From contig NZ_CP050831.1 of the NCBI RefSeq assembly GCF_012113595.1, positions 4,836,001-4,900,000 on the forward strand: DNA of 64,000 nucleotides, given 5' to 3'. The notes below the pieces were generated by a model, which had not been told where the DNA came from, did not search any database, and saw only the letters and a program-made list of their open reading frames with translations. The stretch comes from Bacteroides faecium (GTDB taxonomy: Bacteria; Bacteroidota; Bacteroidia; Bacteroidales; Bacteroidaceae). A program made the translations under genes and the position numbers. Shown here piece by piece: positions 7,826-17,093 of the stretch (position 1 is the first letter of the stretch; every line of letters starts with the position of its first letter).

Positions 7826-10800
7826 ATGAGCAACTTATTATTTAAGAAATGGAACGATTTTGGTGGATGGACGGTCTTTCTGATAGCAGCTTTTGTATAT
7901 GGAATGACGATTGAGCCTACTGCCAGTTTTTGGGATTGTCCTGAGTTTATTTCGTGTGCGGAGAAGTTACAAGTAGGGCATCCGCCGGGTGCACCTTTCT
8001 ATATGCTTGTCGGAAACCTGTTCACCCAATTTGCTTCTGATGCTTCGCAGGTGTCTTGGCTGGTCAATTTTTTGAATGCATTGTTGAGCGCCGGTTGCAT
8101 CCTGTTTCTTTTTTGGAGTATCACCCGATTAGTAAGGTCTTTGATTATAAATGATGAACAGGACTTATCGGCAACAGATGTCATCATCATCCTGGGTTCG
8201 GGATTTGTCGGAGCTTTGGCATATACATTCAGTGACACATTCTGGTTCAGTGCGGTAGAAGGAGAGGTCTATGCTTTCTCTTCTTTTCTTACGGCACTCG
8301 TGTTCTGGATGATTCTTCGCTGGCAGGATGAATCGGATTCGGTATATGGTGACCGATGGCTTATCCTGATAGCTTATATTATCGGACTTTCTATCGGAGT
8401 GCATTTGCTTAATCTGCTCTGTATTCCGGCTATTGTCCTGGTTTTCTATTATCAGAAATATCGGGTAATATCACTTAAAGGAGTAATTGCCGCAATTGCC
8501 ATATCGGGATTTCTTATCGTATTCATCCTTTTTGTTTATATCCCGGGCATGGCCGATATGGGAGGCTGGTTCGAACTGCTCTTTGTCAACGTGTTCGGAC
8601 TTCCTTTCCACACAGGATTACTCATCTTTTTAGCTTTAACATTCTTCGCGCTGACAGGAGCTATCTATCGCTTCCGAAAGCGCGTAGTACATACCTCTTT
8701 ATGGTGTTTACTCATGCTTACCGCAGGCTATACCACCTATGCGGTGATACTGATTCGTGCCAACGCCAATACTCCGCTTAATGAGAATGCACCGGACAAT
8801 ATCTTTACGCTCAAAAGTTATCTGAATCGCGAGCAATATGAAAGCGCCCCGCTGCTTTATGGAAAAACTTACGCTTCCGAACCGGAATATGTGCCCGAAG
8901 GTGACTATTACAAAGTAAAAACGACCCAGGGGAGTGCTGTATATCGACCGGATAAAGAAGAAGGCAAATATAAAATAATCCGGTATAAAGAAGATGTATG
9001 CTATACTCAAAATATGCTATTTCCCCGAATGTGGAATGAGCGCATGGCTTCTTCCTACAAAAATTGGACAGGAGGCAGCGAAACTGCTCCTACACAAAAA
9101 GAAAACCTGACTTATTTCATTTCCTATCAGCTTAATTATATGTATTGGCGTTATTTCTTGTGGAATTTCGTAGGACGGCAAAACGATGTGCAAGGGAGTG
9201 GCGAACCGGAACATGGAAACTGGATAACGGGAATCTCCTGGTTGGATAATTTAAGGTTAGGAAACCAAAACTTGTTGCCGGAATCTCTACGCCAGAACAA
9301 AGGACACAACGTATTCTACGGAATTCCCTTATTATTAGGGCTATTCGGAATCTATTGGCAATGGAACCGCAACAAGAAAGGTAAACAGCAGTTTAGTGTA
9401 CTGTTCTTCCTTTTCTTTATGACAGGGTTGGCTATTGTGCTTTACCTGAACCAAACTCCCGGTCAGCCGCGCGAACGGGACTATGCATACGCCGGTTCGT
9501 TCTATGCTTTTGCTATTTGGATAGGGATAGGCGCGGCAGGATTATGTGACGCACTCCGCCAGAAAACAACTTCGACAGTGCAAGTCAGCGTATTAATGAC
9601 GATTTGTTTATTGGTTCCGATACAAATGGCAAGCCAGACGTGGGACGACCATGACAGGAGCGCCCGTTTTACCTGCCGTGACTTTGGGGCTAACTATCTG
9701 ATGACTCTTCCCGATAAAGGAAATCCGATTATCTTTTGCAACGGAGATAATGATACTTTCCCACTATGGTATAATCAGGACACGGAAGAAGTACGCAGGG
9801 ATGCTCGTGTCTGCAACCTGAGTTACGCGCAGACCGACTGGTATATTTATCAGCAGCAATGTCCGTTATATGATGCTCCCGGACTGCCTATAAGTTGGAA
9901 GAAGAACCAATATCAAGAAAGTAAAAACGAATATGTAGCCGTACGCCCGGAGTTGAAGAGACAAATAGAGGAACTTTACCGGAAGCATCCGGAAGAAGCC
10001 CGTGACAGTTTCGGAGAAGACCCGTTTGAAGTGAAAAACATCTTGAAATATTGGGTATTCTCAGAGAAAGAGGAATTTCATGTAATCCCTACGGATACGA
10101 TTAATATCCGTATTGACAAAGAGGCGGTACTCCGTTCGGGAATCATGCTTCCCAAAGCAATCCGTCATCTGAAAGGAGAAGAATTGAAAAAGGCGATACC
10201 GGATAAACTTTGTATCCCTTTAAAAGATGTACGTATGCTGACTAAAGTCGATTTACTCATGCTGGAAATGCTTGCCAACTGTAATTGGGAACGTCCGCTT
10301 TATCTGGCAATTTCCGTAGGGAGTATCAGCAAACTGAAGTTTGACGATTACTTTGTACAGGAAGGATTAGCGTTCCGCTTTACTCCTTTTGATTATAAGA
10401 AGTGGGGAGATGCCGGTGAGAACAGGCCATATGCAGTAGATGTGGAGAGACTTTATGACAATGTAATGAACAGATATAAATATGGTGGGCTGGATACTCC
10501 CGGACTTTATTTGGATGAAACAACCTTGCGTACATGTTGGTATCATCGCAGACTTTTCGCGCAACTTGCCAAAGAACTAATAGCGCAAGGAGACAAAGTG
10601 CGTGCAAAGAAAGTACTCGCCTATGCGGAACAGGCTGTTCCGGCATATAATGTGCCCGAAACACATGGAAGCGGCTCTTATGAGATAGCAACAGCCTATG
10701 CCGCATTAGGTGAAAAAATGAAAGCGATACCCCTGACAGAACATTTGATAACCGAAGCGGAAGATTATATTAACTGGGCTTTTTCATTAAGAGGAAACCG

Positions 10801-10960
10801 CATAGAAATGGTTCGTAATGATTGTCTATACAAGTTCTGGCAATGGAATAAATATAATGAACTCTTGAAGAAGATAGACGAAGAGAAATATAAAGAAAGC
10901 AACCAACGGCTTGAAGATAAATATGCGCTATTTGCTCCAACCATGAATTACAAAAACTAA
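7826..10960 (+). CDS. DUF2723 family membrane protein (protein O-mannosyltransferase-like)
   Basis: About 1044 residues. The opening WTVFLIAAFVYGMTIEPTAS followed by FWDCPEFISCAEKLQVGHPP is the hallmark of DUF2723 proteins, which belong to the GT-C glycosyltransferase fold group related to protein O-mannosyltransferases. Acidic residues in the first extracytoplasmic loop (DCPEF) are in the place expected for a catalytic acid. Ten or more membrane helices span the first 620 or so residues, and a large soluble domain with TPR-like helices at the end follows. It probably transfers sugar from a lipid-linked donor in the inner membrane; the acceptor is unknown. A small DUF3098 gene follows 14 bp downstream. 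Confidence 0.85.
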   Translation: MSNLLFKKWNDFGGWTVFLIAAFVYGMTIEPTASFWDCPEFISCAEKLQVGHPPGAPFYMLVGNLFTQFASDASQVSWLVNFLNALLSAGCILFLFWSITRLVRSLIINDEQDLSATDVIIILGSGFVGALAYTFSDTFWFSAVEGEVYAFSSFLTALVFWMILRWQDESDSVYGDRWLILIAYIIGLSIGVHLLNLLCIPAIVLVFYYQKYRVISLKGVIAAIAISGFLIVFILFVYIPGMADMGGWFELLFVNVFGLPFHTGLLIFLALTFFALTGAIYRFRKRVVHTSLWCLLMLTAGYTTYAVILIRANANTPLNENAPDNIFTLKSYLNREQYESAPLLYGKTYASEPEYVPEGDYYKVKTTQGSAVYRPDKEEGKYKIIRYKEDVCYTQNMLFPRMWNERMASSYKNWTGGSETAPTQKENLTYFISYQLNYMYWRYFLWNFVGRQNDVQGSGEPEHGNWITGISWLDNLRLGNQNLLPESLRQNKGHNVFYGIPLLLGLFGIYWQWNRNKKGKQQFSVLFFLFFMTGLAIVLYLNQTPGQPRERDYAYAGSFYAFAIWIGIGAAGLCDALRQKTTSTVQVSVLMTICLLVPIQMASQTWDDHDRSARFTCRDFGANYLMTLPDKGNPIIFCNGDNDTFPLWYNQDTEEVRRDARVCNLSYAQTDWYIYQQQCPLYDAPGLPISWKKNQYQESKNEYVAVRPELKRQIEELYRKHPEEARDSFGEDPFEVKNILKYWVFSEKEEFHVIPTDTINIRIDKEAVLRSGIMLPKAIRHLKGEELKKAIPDKLCIPLKDVRMLTKVDLLMLEMLANCNWERPLYLAISVGSISKLKFDDYFVQEGLAFRFTPFDYKKWGDAGENRPYAVDVERLYDNVMNRYKYGGLDTPGLYLDETTLRTCWYHRRLFAQLAKELIAQGDKVRAKKVLAYAEQAVPAYNVPETHGSGSYEIATAYAALGEKMKAIPLTEHLITEAEDYINWAFSLRGNRIEMVRNDCLYKFWQWNKYNELLKKIDEEKYKESNQRLEDKYALFAPTMNYKN

Positions 10961-10974
10961 AGCGAAAGAAAAAT

Positions 10975-11223
10975 ATGAAATCAAAGATGATGAAACAGAA
11001 AGAGACAGAAATAGTATTTAGCAGAAGAAATTACATGATTCTGTTAATCGGTTCGGTAGTGATTATAGCAGGATATCTGCTCATGAGCGGCGAGGGGAGT
11101 ACCCCTGCCGCTTACAATCCTGACATATTCAGCGGATTGCGTATAAAGGTAGCTCCCATAGTATGTCTGGCAGGATATTTGATGAATATATTCGGTATCC
11201 TGTACCGCTCCAAGCGGAGTTGA
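10975..11223 (+). CDS. DUF3098 family small membrane protein
   Basis: 82 residues with two membrane helices (YMILLIGSVVIIAGYLLMS and APIVCLAGYLMNIFGILY) separated by AYNPDIFSGLRIKVAP, the conserved DUF3098 linker. The usual DUF3098 gene of Bacteroidota sits between ftsX and uppP; this copy follows a DUF2723 gene, so it is probably a paralogue tied to glycan transfer. Its stop codon abuts the stop codon of the convergent transporter gene with no base between them. Confidence 0.8.
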   Translation: MKSKMMKQKETEIVFSRRNYMILLIGSVVIIAGYLLMSGEGSTPAAYNPDIFSGLRIKVAPIVCLAGYLMNIFGILYRSKRS

Positions 11224-12399
11224 TTATTTCAATGTTTTCCATGCGTACATCATCACCACAATAAATGAAAGTAACGGAACAATGAATGAGAAAGACATTG
11301 AACTCTGGTCTGCTACATATCCCATTAGCAAGGGGCCGACAGCCCCGCCAATGGGCGACATCATTAAATAGGAAGATGCACGCTTGGTATGATTACCCAG
11401 TCCCCGCAATGAAAGTGCAAAGATAGTAGGGAACATGATTGCCTCGAAAGCATAACCCAAGAAAAGAGCTATCAGTGATATAATCCCCAGATTCAGTACT
11501 ATCAAGGAACTTGTTACGACCGTGCCGACAGCACAAAAGAACAACACTTTCTCCGCCCGTATCTTCCGCATCACCCAGCTACCGGCAAATCGTCCGCACA
11601 TAAACAATCCCAGACCACCAAATGAAAGGACTACGGAAGCGTCACGGGCATTCATCCAGCCGTCATCTACTACGTAATTAATAAAGAAACTGTTAATAGA
11701 GATTTCCGCAATTTCATAACAGAATAAAGCCACGATACCGAAAATGAAAAGCTTATGCGACCATAGCCCACGTGCTTGTCCTTGATTATCAGCATCTTCT
11801 TCATGAACAATCTCCGGCAAACGGACTTTAGAGAAAACTAAAGCGACTGCCAGGACAAGAATTCCCATTAATGTATATGGTAATGAGATATTCGAATTCC
11901 CTTCTTCCGAGAACAATAATAAACCGCCTATAAGCGGCCCGCAGATACAGCCTAATCCGTTAAATGATTGTGCCAAGTTTAATCGGCTGGCGGCAGTTTC
12001 CCGTTCACCCAATTCCGTCATATAAGGATTGGCGGCTGTCTCCAAAAATACCAGACCGCAGGCTATGACAAACAGGGAGAAAAGGAAGAACTGAAACGAC
12101 ATCCAGTATTCACCAGGAATAAAAAGCAGCGAACCGGCACCATAGAGCAACAAACCGAATACTACTCCTTTACGATAACCATATTTATTGATGAACAATC
12201 CGGCAGGGATAGCCATAACGAAATATCCTAAATAAAACATGACCTGTACCCATGCCGAATGAGCACGGCTTATATTCATTACATCTTGGAAATGCTTGTT
12301 CAACACATCTAAAATAGCATGTGCAAATCCCCATAGAAAGAAAAGGGAAGTGACCAGAATAAAAGGAATCTGATATTCCTTCTTGACTAATTTCTGCAT
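11224..12399 (-). CDS. MFS sugar:proton symporter, FucP / glucose-galactose transporter family
   Basis: About 391 residues from the ATG at 12399. The upstream alternative at 12474 would precede the predicted transcription start and is rejected. Twelve membrane helices are visible. FILVTSLFFLWGFAHAILD with LNKHFQD, and the ETAANPYMTELG motif in helix five, are diagnostic of the FucP (TIGR00885/TIGR01272) branch that imports fucose, glucose or galactose. It stands alone, without adjacent sugar kinases or isomerases, so the substrate is unresolved. Confidence 0.88.
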   Translation of the reverse strand: MQKLVKKEYQIPFILVTSLFFLWGFAHAILDVLNKHFQDVMNISRAHSAWVQVMFYLGYFVMAIPAGLFINKYGYRKGVVFGLLLYGAGSLLFIPGEYWMSFQFFLFSLFVIACGLVFLETAANPYMTELGERETAASRLNLAQSFNGLGCICGPLIGGLLLFSEEGNSNISLPYTLMGILVLAVALVFSKVRLPEIVHEEDADNQGQARGLWSHKLFIFGIVALFCYEIAEISINSFFINYVVDDGWMNARDASVVLSFGGLGLFMCGRFAGSWVMRKIRAEKVLFFCAVGTVVTSSLIVLNLGIISLIALFLGYAFEAIMFPTIFALSLRGLGNHTKRASSYLMMSPIGGAVGPLLMGYVADQSSMSFSFIVPLLSFIVVMMYAWKTLK

Positions 12400-12441
12400 A
12401 GTGAGTTTATTAAAAAAAGAGCGTTCTTTGCTTCCGGGGCA

Positions 12442-12449
12442 CAAAGATA
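12442..12449 (-). promoter_or_regulatory. -7 box for the FucP-type transporter
   Basis: TATCTTTG on the minus strand fits TAnnTTTG, 42 bp before the ATG at 12399. No good -33 TTG is seen. Confidence 0.55.
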
Positions 12450-12602
12450 GGCAAAATGACGATAAGATGTTCATATCAGGATATTGCTTTTACAAAAAAG
12501 AATAATAAGTAACTTTACATCTTAATTTTTTCCAAAAGAGCGTGTTTACAAACTAAATAATTACTTCTTTTGCCTTCATTAAAAATGAAAGCCCGAAATA
12601 AT

Positions 12603-13154
12603 ATGAATAACAGTATTGACATAAAAACACTTGAAGCCTTTCAGAACGGAAACCACAAGGCTTTTGAAACTGTTTTTGTGGCTTATTACAATAAAACAAA
12701 GGCTTTCATCGACGGATATATTAAATCAGAAACGGATGCCGAAGAGTTGACTGAAGACTTGTTTGTCAATCTTTGGATTAATCACAGCTCTATCGACGCT
12801 TCCAAATCATTTAATGCCTATCTGCATACCATTGCCAGAAATGCAGCTATCAACTTCTTAAAACATAAGTATGTACATGATGCCTATCTGAATGATAAGC
12901 AGGATATAGAGTATAGCTCTACTTCCGAAGAAGACCTTATAGCCAAAGAATTGGGAGTATTGATAGATGATGTGGTGAAGAAAATGCCGGAACAGCGAAG
13001 AAAGATTTATACATTAAGCCGTAATGAAGGATTAAGTAACACAGAGATTGCAGAACGCCTGAATACGACCAAAAGAAATGTAGAAAGCCAGTTAAGCCTT
13101 GCCTTAAAAGAGATACGAAAAGTGATTTCCTGTTTTCTGTTGTCCTTAATCTAA
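12603..13154 (+). CDS. ECF sigma factor (FecI-like) of a TonB receptor signalling set
   Basis: About 183 residues from ATG 12603; an ATG at 12570 would add 11 residues. Region 2 motif AEELTEDLFVNLW and region 4 helices (MPEQRRKIYTLSRNEGLSN and TEIAERLNTTKRNVESQL) are clear. It is followed by a FecR anti-sigma gene 76 bp downstream and an STN-domain TonB receptor. That order is the classic cell-surface signalling set, in which ligand binding by the receptor frees this sigma to transcribe the receptor operon. Confidence 0.92.
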   Translation: MNNSIDIKTLEAFQNGNHKAFETVFVAYYNKTKAFIDGYIKSETDAEELTEDLFVNLWINHSSIDASKSFNAYLHTIARNAAINFLKHKYVHDAYLNDKQDIEYSSTSEEDLIAKELGVLIDDVVKKMPEQRRKIYTLSRNEGLSNTEIAERLNTTKRNVESQLSLALKEIRKVISCFLLSLI

Positions 13155-13230
13155 CTTTTTCGATAAAAATATAGATTTTCTTATTGAGCTTTTTGCTGTC
13201 AAGTTGTATATATAGTAAAGTACAGCAAAA

Positions 13231-14202
13231 ATGGAGAATAACAATATAGCAAGAATTATAAGAAAGTTCCTTTCTTCCCGTTTTCCTTCAGAAATGGAAG
13301 AAAAAGTTCAGAAATGGCTTATTAAGGAGAAAGATACACAGGCTAAAGAAAAAGCCTCGTTGGACTACTGGAATGAACTGGAGATAAAAGCCGATTCAAA
13401 TACTTATACCGCATTGGAACGGGTTAATCTAAGAATCGGATATAATAAGGAACATCTTAAAAATATAGTATCATACCGAAAGTTTACTCGTGTTGCCGCC
13501 ATTATTATTCCATTATTTTTGCTGGTAGGATTCTTTCTGTATAGCCTCTCTGCCGGAAATGAATTGATAGAAGTTACCGCTGCCTATGGAGAACAAAAGC
13601 GTCTGCTGCTGTCGGATAACTCTGAAATATGGCTTAATGCAGGAAGTACCATTACATATCCCGAAACTTTTGCAGAAGACAAGCGTCTGGTAACTCTTGA
13701 CGGTGAAGCCTATTTTATAGTCAGCAAAGATACAACGAAACCTTTTATCGTAGAAACTTCCCAACTTTCCATAAAAGTGCTCGGCACTAAATTCAATGTA
13801 AGAGCCTATGCTGACGATGAACGAATCAGCACTACCTTAACCAGTGGTAAAGTAGAAGTAAATGTCCGCTCCCAGCTTCCGCGAATACTTCAACCGAATG
13901 AACGGCTGATATATGATAAAGGTACGTCACACATAGATATATCAACAGTAGAAAGCATAGATACGGATAGTTGGATAAAAGGAAGATTGGTTTTTACCAA
14001 CGCTACTGCCGAAGAAATATTCCGGGCTTTGGAAAGACGATACAACACTACTATTGAAAATACGCTGTCTATACCTGCCACCAGAAGATATACCGTCAAA
14101 TTCCTGAAAGATGAAAATCTGAATGAAATGCTAAATATACTGGCAGATATAATCGGCTTTACTTACCAACAGAATGAAAACAAGATAATAATAACCAAAT
14201 AA
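13231..14202 (+). CDS. FecR-family anti-sigma factor
   Basis: 323 residues in the usual order: an N-terminal cytoplasmic sigma-binding part (1-85), one membrane helix at about 88-106, a periplasmic FecR domain (VTAAYGEQKRLLLSDNSEIW through VLGTKFNVRAY, about 115-205), and a C-terminal DUF4974 domain (about 245-322). It would hold the upstream ECF sigma inactive until the STN domain of the downstream receptor contacts its periplasmic part. Confidence 0.93.
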   Translation: MENNNIARIIRKFLSSRFPSEMEEKVQKWLIKEKDTQAKEKASLDYWNELEIKADSNTYTALERVNLRIGYNKEHLKNIVSYRKFTRVAAIIIPLFLLVGFFLYSLSAGNELIEVTAAYGEQKRLLLSDNSEIWLNAGSTITYPETFAEDKRLVTLDGEAYFIVSKDTTKPFIVETSQLSIKVLGTKFNVRAYADDERISTTLTSGKVEVNVRSQLPRILQPNERLIYDKGTSHIDISTVESIDTDSWIKGRLVFTNATAEEIFRALERRYNTTIENTLSIPATRRYTVKFLKDENLNEMLNILADIIGFTYQQNENKIIITK

Positions 14203-14223
14203 TAAAACAGCCTATGAAGAAAA

Positions 14224-14261
14224 AGAACCGGGAAGCAGCTTGAGACCCTCTCCCCGGTTCT
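14224..14261 (+). promoter_or_regulatory. Intercistronic hairpin between anti-sigma and receptor genes
   Basis: AGAACCGGG at 14224-14232 pairs perfectly with CCCGGTTCT at 14253-14261. No T-run follows, so it is not a standard terminator; it may be a processing site or attenuator that lets receptor and regulator levels differ. Confidence 0.5.
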
Positions 14262-14324
14262 GAAATGTCTATCCTCATTAAACAAGTGACGTAAAATGAA
14301 GTATCAACATACAAATATAGAATA

Positions 14325-16949
14325 ATGAATCGAATAAATACAAATAAACAGCTGGGTAAACTAGCCATTTTTTTATTTTTTACTTTTCTCTTTCTCACGG
14401 CCATTGCACAGAATAAGGAAAAGAAAATTACCATATATCATAAAAGTATCTCATTAAAAGATGCTTTTGCACAAATAGAAACACAGACCGGATATAGCAT
14501 TGCTTATGAACAATCAAATTTGGATATAGAAAAGAAGCGATCCTTGTCTATTAAAAATACGACTATCGACAAAGCTCTGACTCAACTATTGAAAGGAACC
14601 GGATATGTATATAAAATAACCGGATACCATATTATCATCTCCCTGCCGGACAACAAACCTAAACCCGTCAACGAAAATACACAAAAACTGACTCAAACCA
14701 TAAGAGGAATCGTTGTAGATTCCAAAACCAATACGCCTATAGAATATGCTTCTGTCTGCATAGTAGACGAGCCTTTATTGGGAAGTTCCACGGATAGCCG
14801 GGGAAATTTCCGTATTCATAATGTCCCGATAGGACGTTATAATATTCAGGCATCTTTTATGGGATACCAGACAAGGATTATCAGCGAAGTGTCCGTTACT
14901 TCATCCAAAGAAGTATATGTGGAAATACCTGTTGATGAAAGTGTACAGGACTTGGCAGAAGTTCTTGTGAAACCGGAAATTAAGAAAGACCGGACGGTGA
15001 ATCCAATGGCAATCACCGGAGGGCGCATGATTAGTATAGAAGAAGCTTCCCGGTTTGCCAATGGTTTCGATGACCCTGCACGATTAAGTTCTGCATTTGC
15101 GGGAGTAGCGGGGGATGTCGGTACAAATGCTGTTGCTATCAGAGGAAACTCCCCGCAGTTCACCCAATGGAGACTGGAAGGTGTTGAAATTCCTAATCCT
15201 ACTCATTTTGCTGATATATCAGGTTTAGGAGGTGGATTTCTCTCCGCATTAAGTACACAAGTTATCGGTAACTCCGATTTTTATAATGGAGCTTTTCCAG
15301 CGGAATATAATAATGCTTTATCCGGTGTTTTCGATATGCATCTGCGCAATGGAAATAATCAAAAGTATGAGCACACTTTTCAGGTTGGACTGATGGGAAT
15401 AGATTTGGCTTCAGAAGGGCCTGTCAATAAAAAACGGGGAAGTTCCTATCTTATTAACTACCGATTTTCTACTACCTCACTGGCAACGGGTAATGACATC
15501 AATCTTAAATATCAGGATTTAGCTTTTAAACTTAACTTCCCTACGCGCAAAGCGGGAACTTTCTCGATTTGGGGATTGGGATTGATAGATAGAAATAAGT
15601 CTGAAAGGCTGGAACGTTCTGAATGGGAAATAATGGGAGATCGCCAGTCGGGAGAGAACAAAATGGATAAATCGGCAGGAGGACTGACACATCAATATAG
15701 TATAAATGAGAATACTTATATCCGTTCATCTCTGTCTGCCACGTATTCCAAAGACCATACGATGGTAGAACAACAAACTGATGACGATTTAATAGTCAAG
15801 GTAGGGGATATTCAAAACAGTAAATGGGATATTGTGCTTAATTCCTTCTTAAATAAGAGATTCAGTGCAAGACATACTAACAGGACGGGTATCACAGTTA
15901 CCGGACTTAGATATGACCTTGATTATAAAGTCAGTCCTTACTTCGGGTTAGACAAGCCAATGGAACAGATTTCCAAAGGCAGCGGAGAAAGTACTGTATT
16001 TTCAGCTTACAGTAGCTCCGTTATTAATTTGAGTAATCAATTGACAACTAGCCTGGGAGTTAACGCCCAATATTTCACTTTAAACGACAACTGGTCTGTA
16101 GAACCACGTGTAGCATTGAAATGGCGTCCCAATCCTAATCATTCCTTCGCCGTAGCATACGGATTGCATAGTCGCCGGGAAAAACTGGACTACTATTTTG
16201 TTGAGAAAGAGATAAATGGCAAGACAGCATCCAACAGATACTTGGATTTCTCCAAGGCTCATCATTTCGGACTTACGTATGATTGGAATATTAACCAGAA
16301 TCTGCATCTGAAGATAGAACCTTATTACCAATATCTGTACCATATACCGGTTGAGGATAATTCTTCCTTCTCAATCATTAACCATGAAGAATTTTATTTG
16401 GATAAGATTCTGACGAACAAAGGAACAGGCAGAAATTATGGTATAGATATTACATTGGAGCAGTATATGAAAGATGGGTTCTATTATATGGTTACAGGCT
16501 CTTTGTTCAAATCAAAATATAAGGGCGGGGATGGTATATGGCGCAATACCCGGCTGGATAAAAGTTTTCTGTTGAATTTACTTGCCGGAAAGGAATGGAT
16601 GGTTGGTAGACTGAAGCAGAATGTATTAAGTATTAATGGGCGTTTATTTTTTCAGGGAGGAGAACGTTACACTCCCGTTGACGAAGAAAAATCTATGGAG
16701 GAACATGACATCGTATTTGATGAAAGCAAAGCATATAGTAAAAGATTCAATCCTGCTATAAACGGTGATGTTTCTATCAGCTTCCGTATTAACAAGAAAA
16801 GGGTTTCCCATGAGTTCTCTTTGAAGATTCTGAATGTCGGTATGCGCACCGGAATACATTTCTATCAATATAATGAAAGAACAAATATTATTGAAGAAAA
16901 AGAAGGAACAGGTCTGATTCCCAACATCAGCTACAAGATTTATTTCTAA
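14325..16949 (+). CDS. TonB-dependent receptor with STN signalling domain (FecA-like)
   Basis: 874 residues. A signal peptide ends near FLTAIAQ. An STN (secretin/TonB N-terminal) domain follows at about 35-105 (ISLKDAFAQIETQTGYSIAY and IDKALTQLLKGTGYVYK). Next come a carboxypeptidase-regulatory-like beta sandwich (about 125-205), the plug (TNAVAIRGNSPQFTQWRLEG) and a 22-strand barrel ending in SYKIYF. No SusD-type lipoprotein follows, and the protein is shorter than SusC proteins, so it is a stand-alone receptor. With the sigma and FecR genes upstream it forms a FecIRA-like set; the ligand is unknown. Confidence 0.9.
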   Translation: MNRINTNKQLGKLAIFLFFTFLFLTAIAQNKEKKITIYHKSISLKDAFAQIETQTGYSIAYEQSNLDIEKKRSLSIKNTTIDKALTQLLKGTGYVYKITGYHIIISLPDNKPKPVNENTQKLTQTIRGIVVDSKTNTPIEYASVCIVDEPLLGSSTDSRGNFRIHNVPIGRYNIQASFMGYQTRIISEVSVTSSKEVYVEIPVDESVQDLAEVLVKPEIKKDRTVNPMAITGGRMISIEEASRFANGFDDPARLSSAFAGVAGDVGTNAVAIRGNSPQFTQWRLEGVEIPNPTHFADISGLGGGFLSALSTQVIGNSDFYNGAFPAEYNNALSGVFDMHLRNGNNQKYEHTFQVGLMGIDLASEGPVNKKRGSSYLINYRFSTTSLATGNDINLKYQDLAFKLNFPTRKAGTFSIWGLGLIDRNKSERLERSEWEIMGDRQSGENKMDKSAGGLTHQYSINENTYIRSSLSATYSKDHTMVEQQTDDDLIVKVGDIQNSKWDIVLNSFLNKRFSARHTNRTGITVTGLRYDLDYKVSPYFGLDKPMEQISKGSGESTVFSAYSSSVINLSNQLTTSLGVNAQYFTLNDNWSVEPRVALKWRPNPNHSFAVAYGLHSRREKLDYYFVEKEINGKTASNRYLDFSKAHHFGLTYDWNINQNLHLKIEPYYQYLYHIPVEDNSSFSIINHEEFYLDKILTNKGTGRNYGIDITLEQYMKDGFYYMVTGSLFKSKYKGGDGIWRNTRLDKSFLLNLLAGKEWMVGRLKQNVLSINGRLFFQGGERYTPVDEEKSMEEHDIVFDESKAYSKRFNPAINGDVSISFRINKKRVSHEFSLKILNVGMRTGIHFYQYNERTNIIEEKEGTGLIPNISYKIYF

Positions 16950-16997
16950 ACAACTATTCTTTGTACAAATAGGCTGGCACTAACATTCAACGCGTTT

Positions 16998-17032
16998 CAG
17001 TAATTATGGTATAATAATCTGTAATATATATA
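16998..17032 (+). promoter_or_regulatory. Conserved 35-bp upstream element, copy 1
   Basis: This stretch matches 18265-18299 at 30 of 35 positions. Both copies end exactly 23 bp before a TAnnTTTG box. Each contains two direct copies of the word CNGTAAT, 21 bp (two helical turns) apart, here at 16998 and 17019. It looks like a tandem activator-binding site just upstream of the -33 region. Confidence 0.6.
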
Positions 17033-17055
17033 CTACCCACTTTTCTAAATCCCTG

Positions 17056-17063
17056 TATATTTG
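17056..17063 (+). promoter_or_regulatory. -7 box for the MBL-fold gene
   Basis: TATATTTG fits TAnnTTTG, 30 bp before ATG 17094. No TTG is at the -33 position, as is common for activator-dependent promoters. Confidence 0.6.
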
Positions 17064-17093
17064 CTGCGTGAAATAATTTAGCTACTTAATTAT

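Noticed and set aside
12400..12474. N-terminal extension of the FucP-type transporter
   Set aside because: It overlaps the predicted -7 box at 12442-12449 and adds a non-conserved segment.
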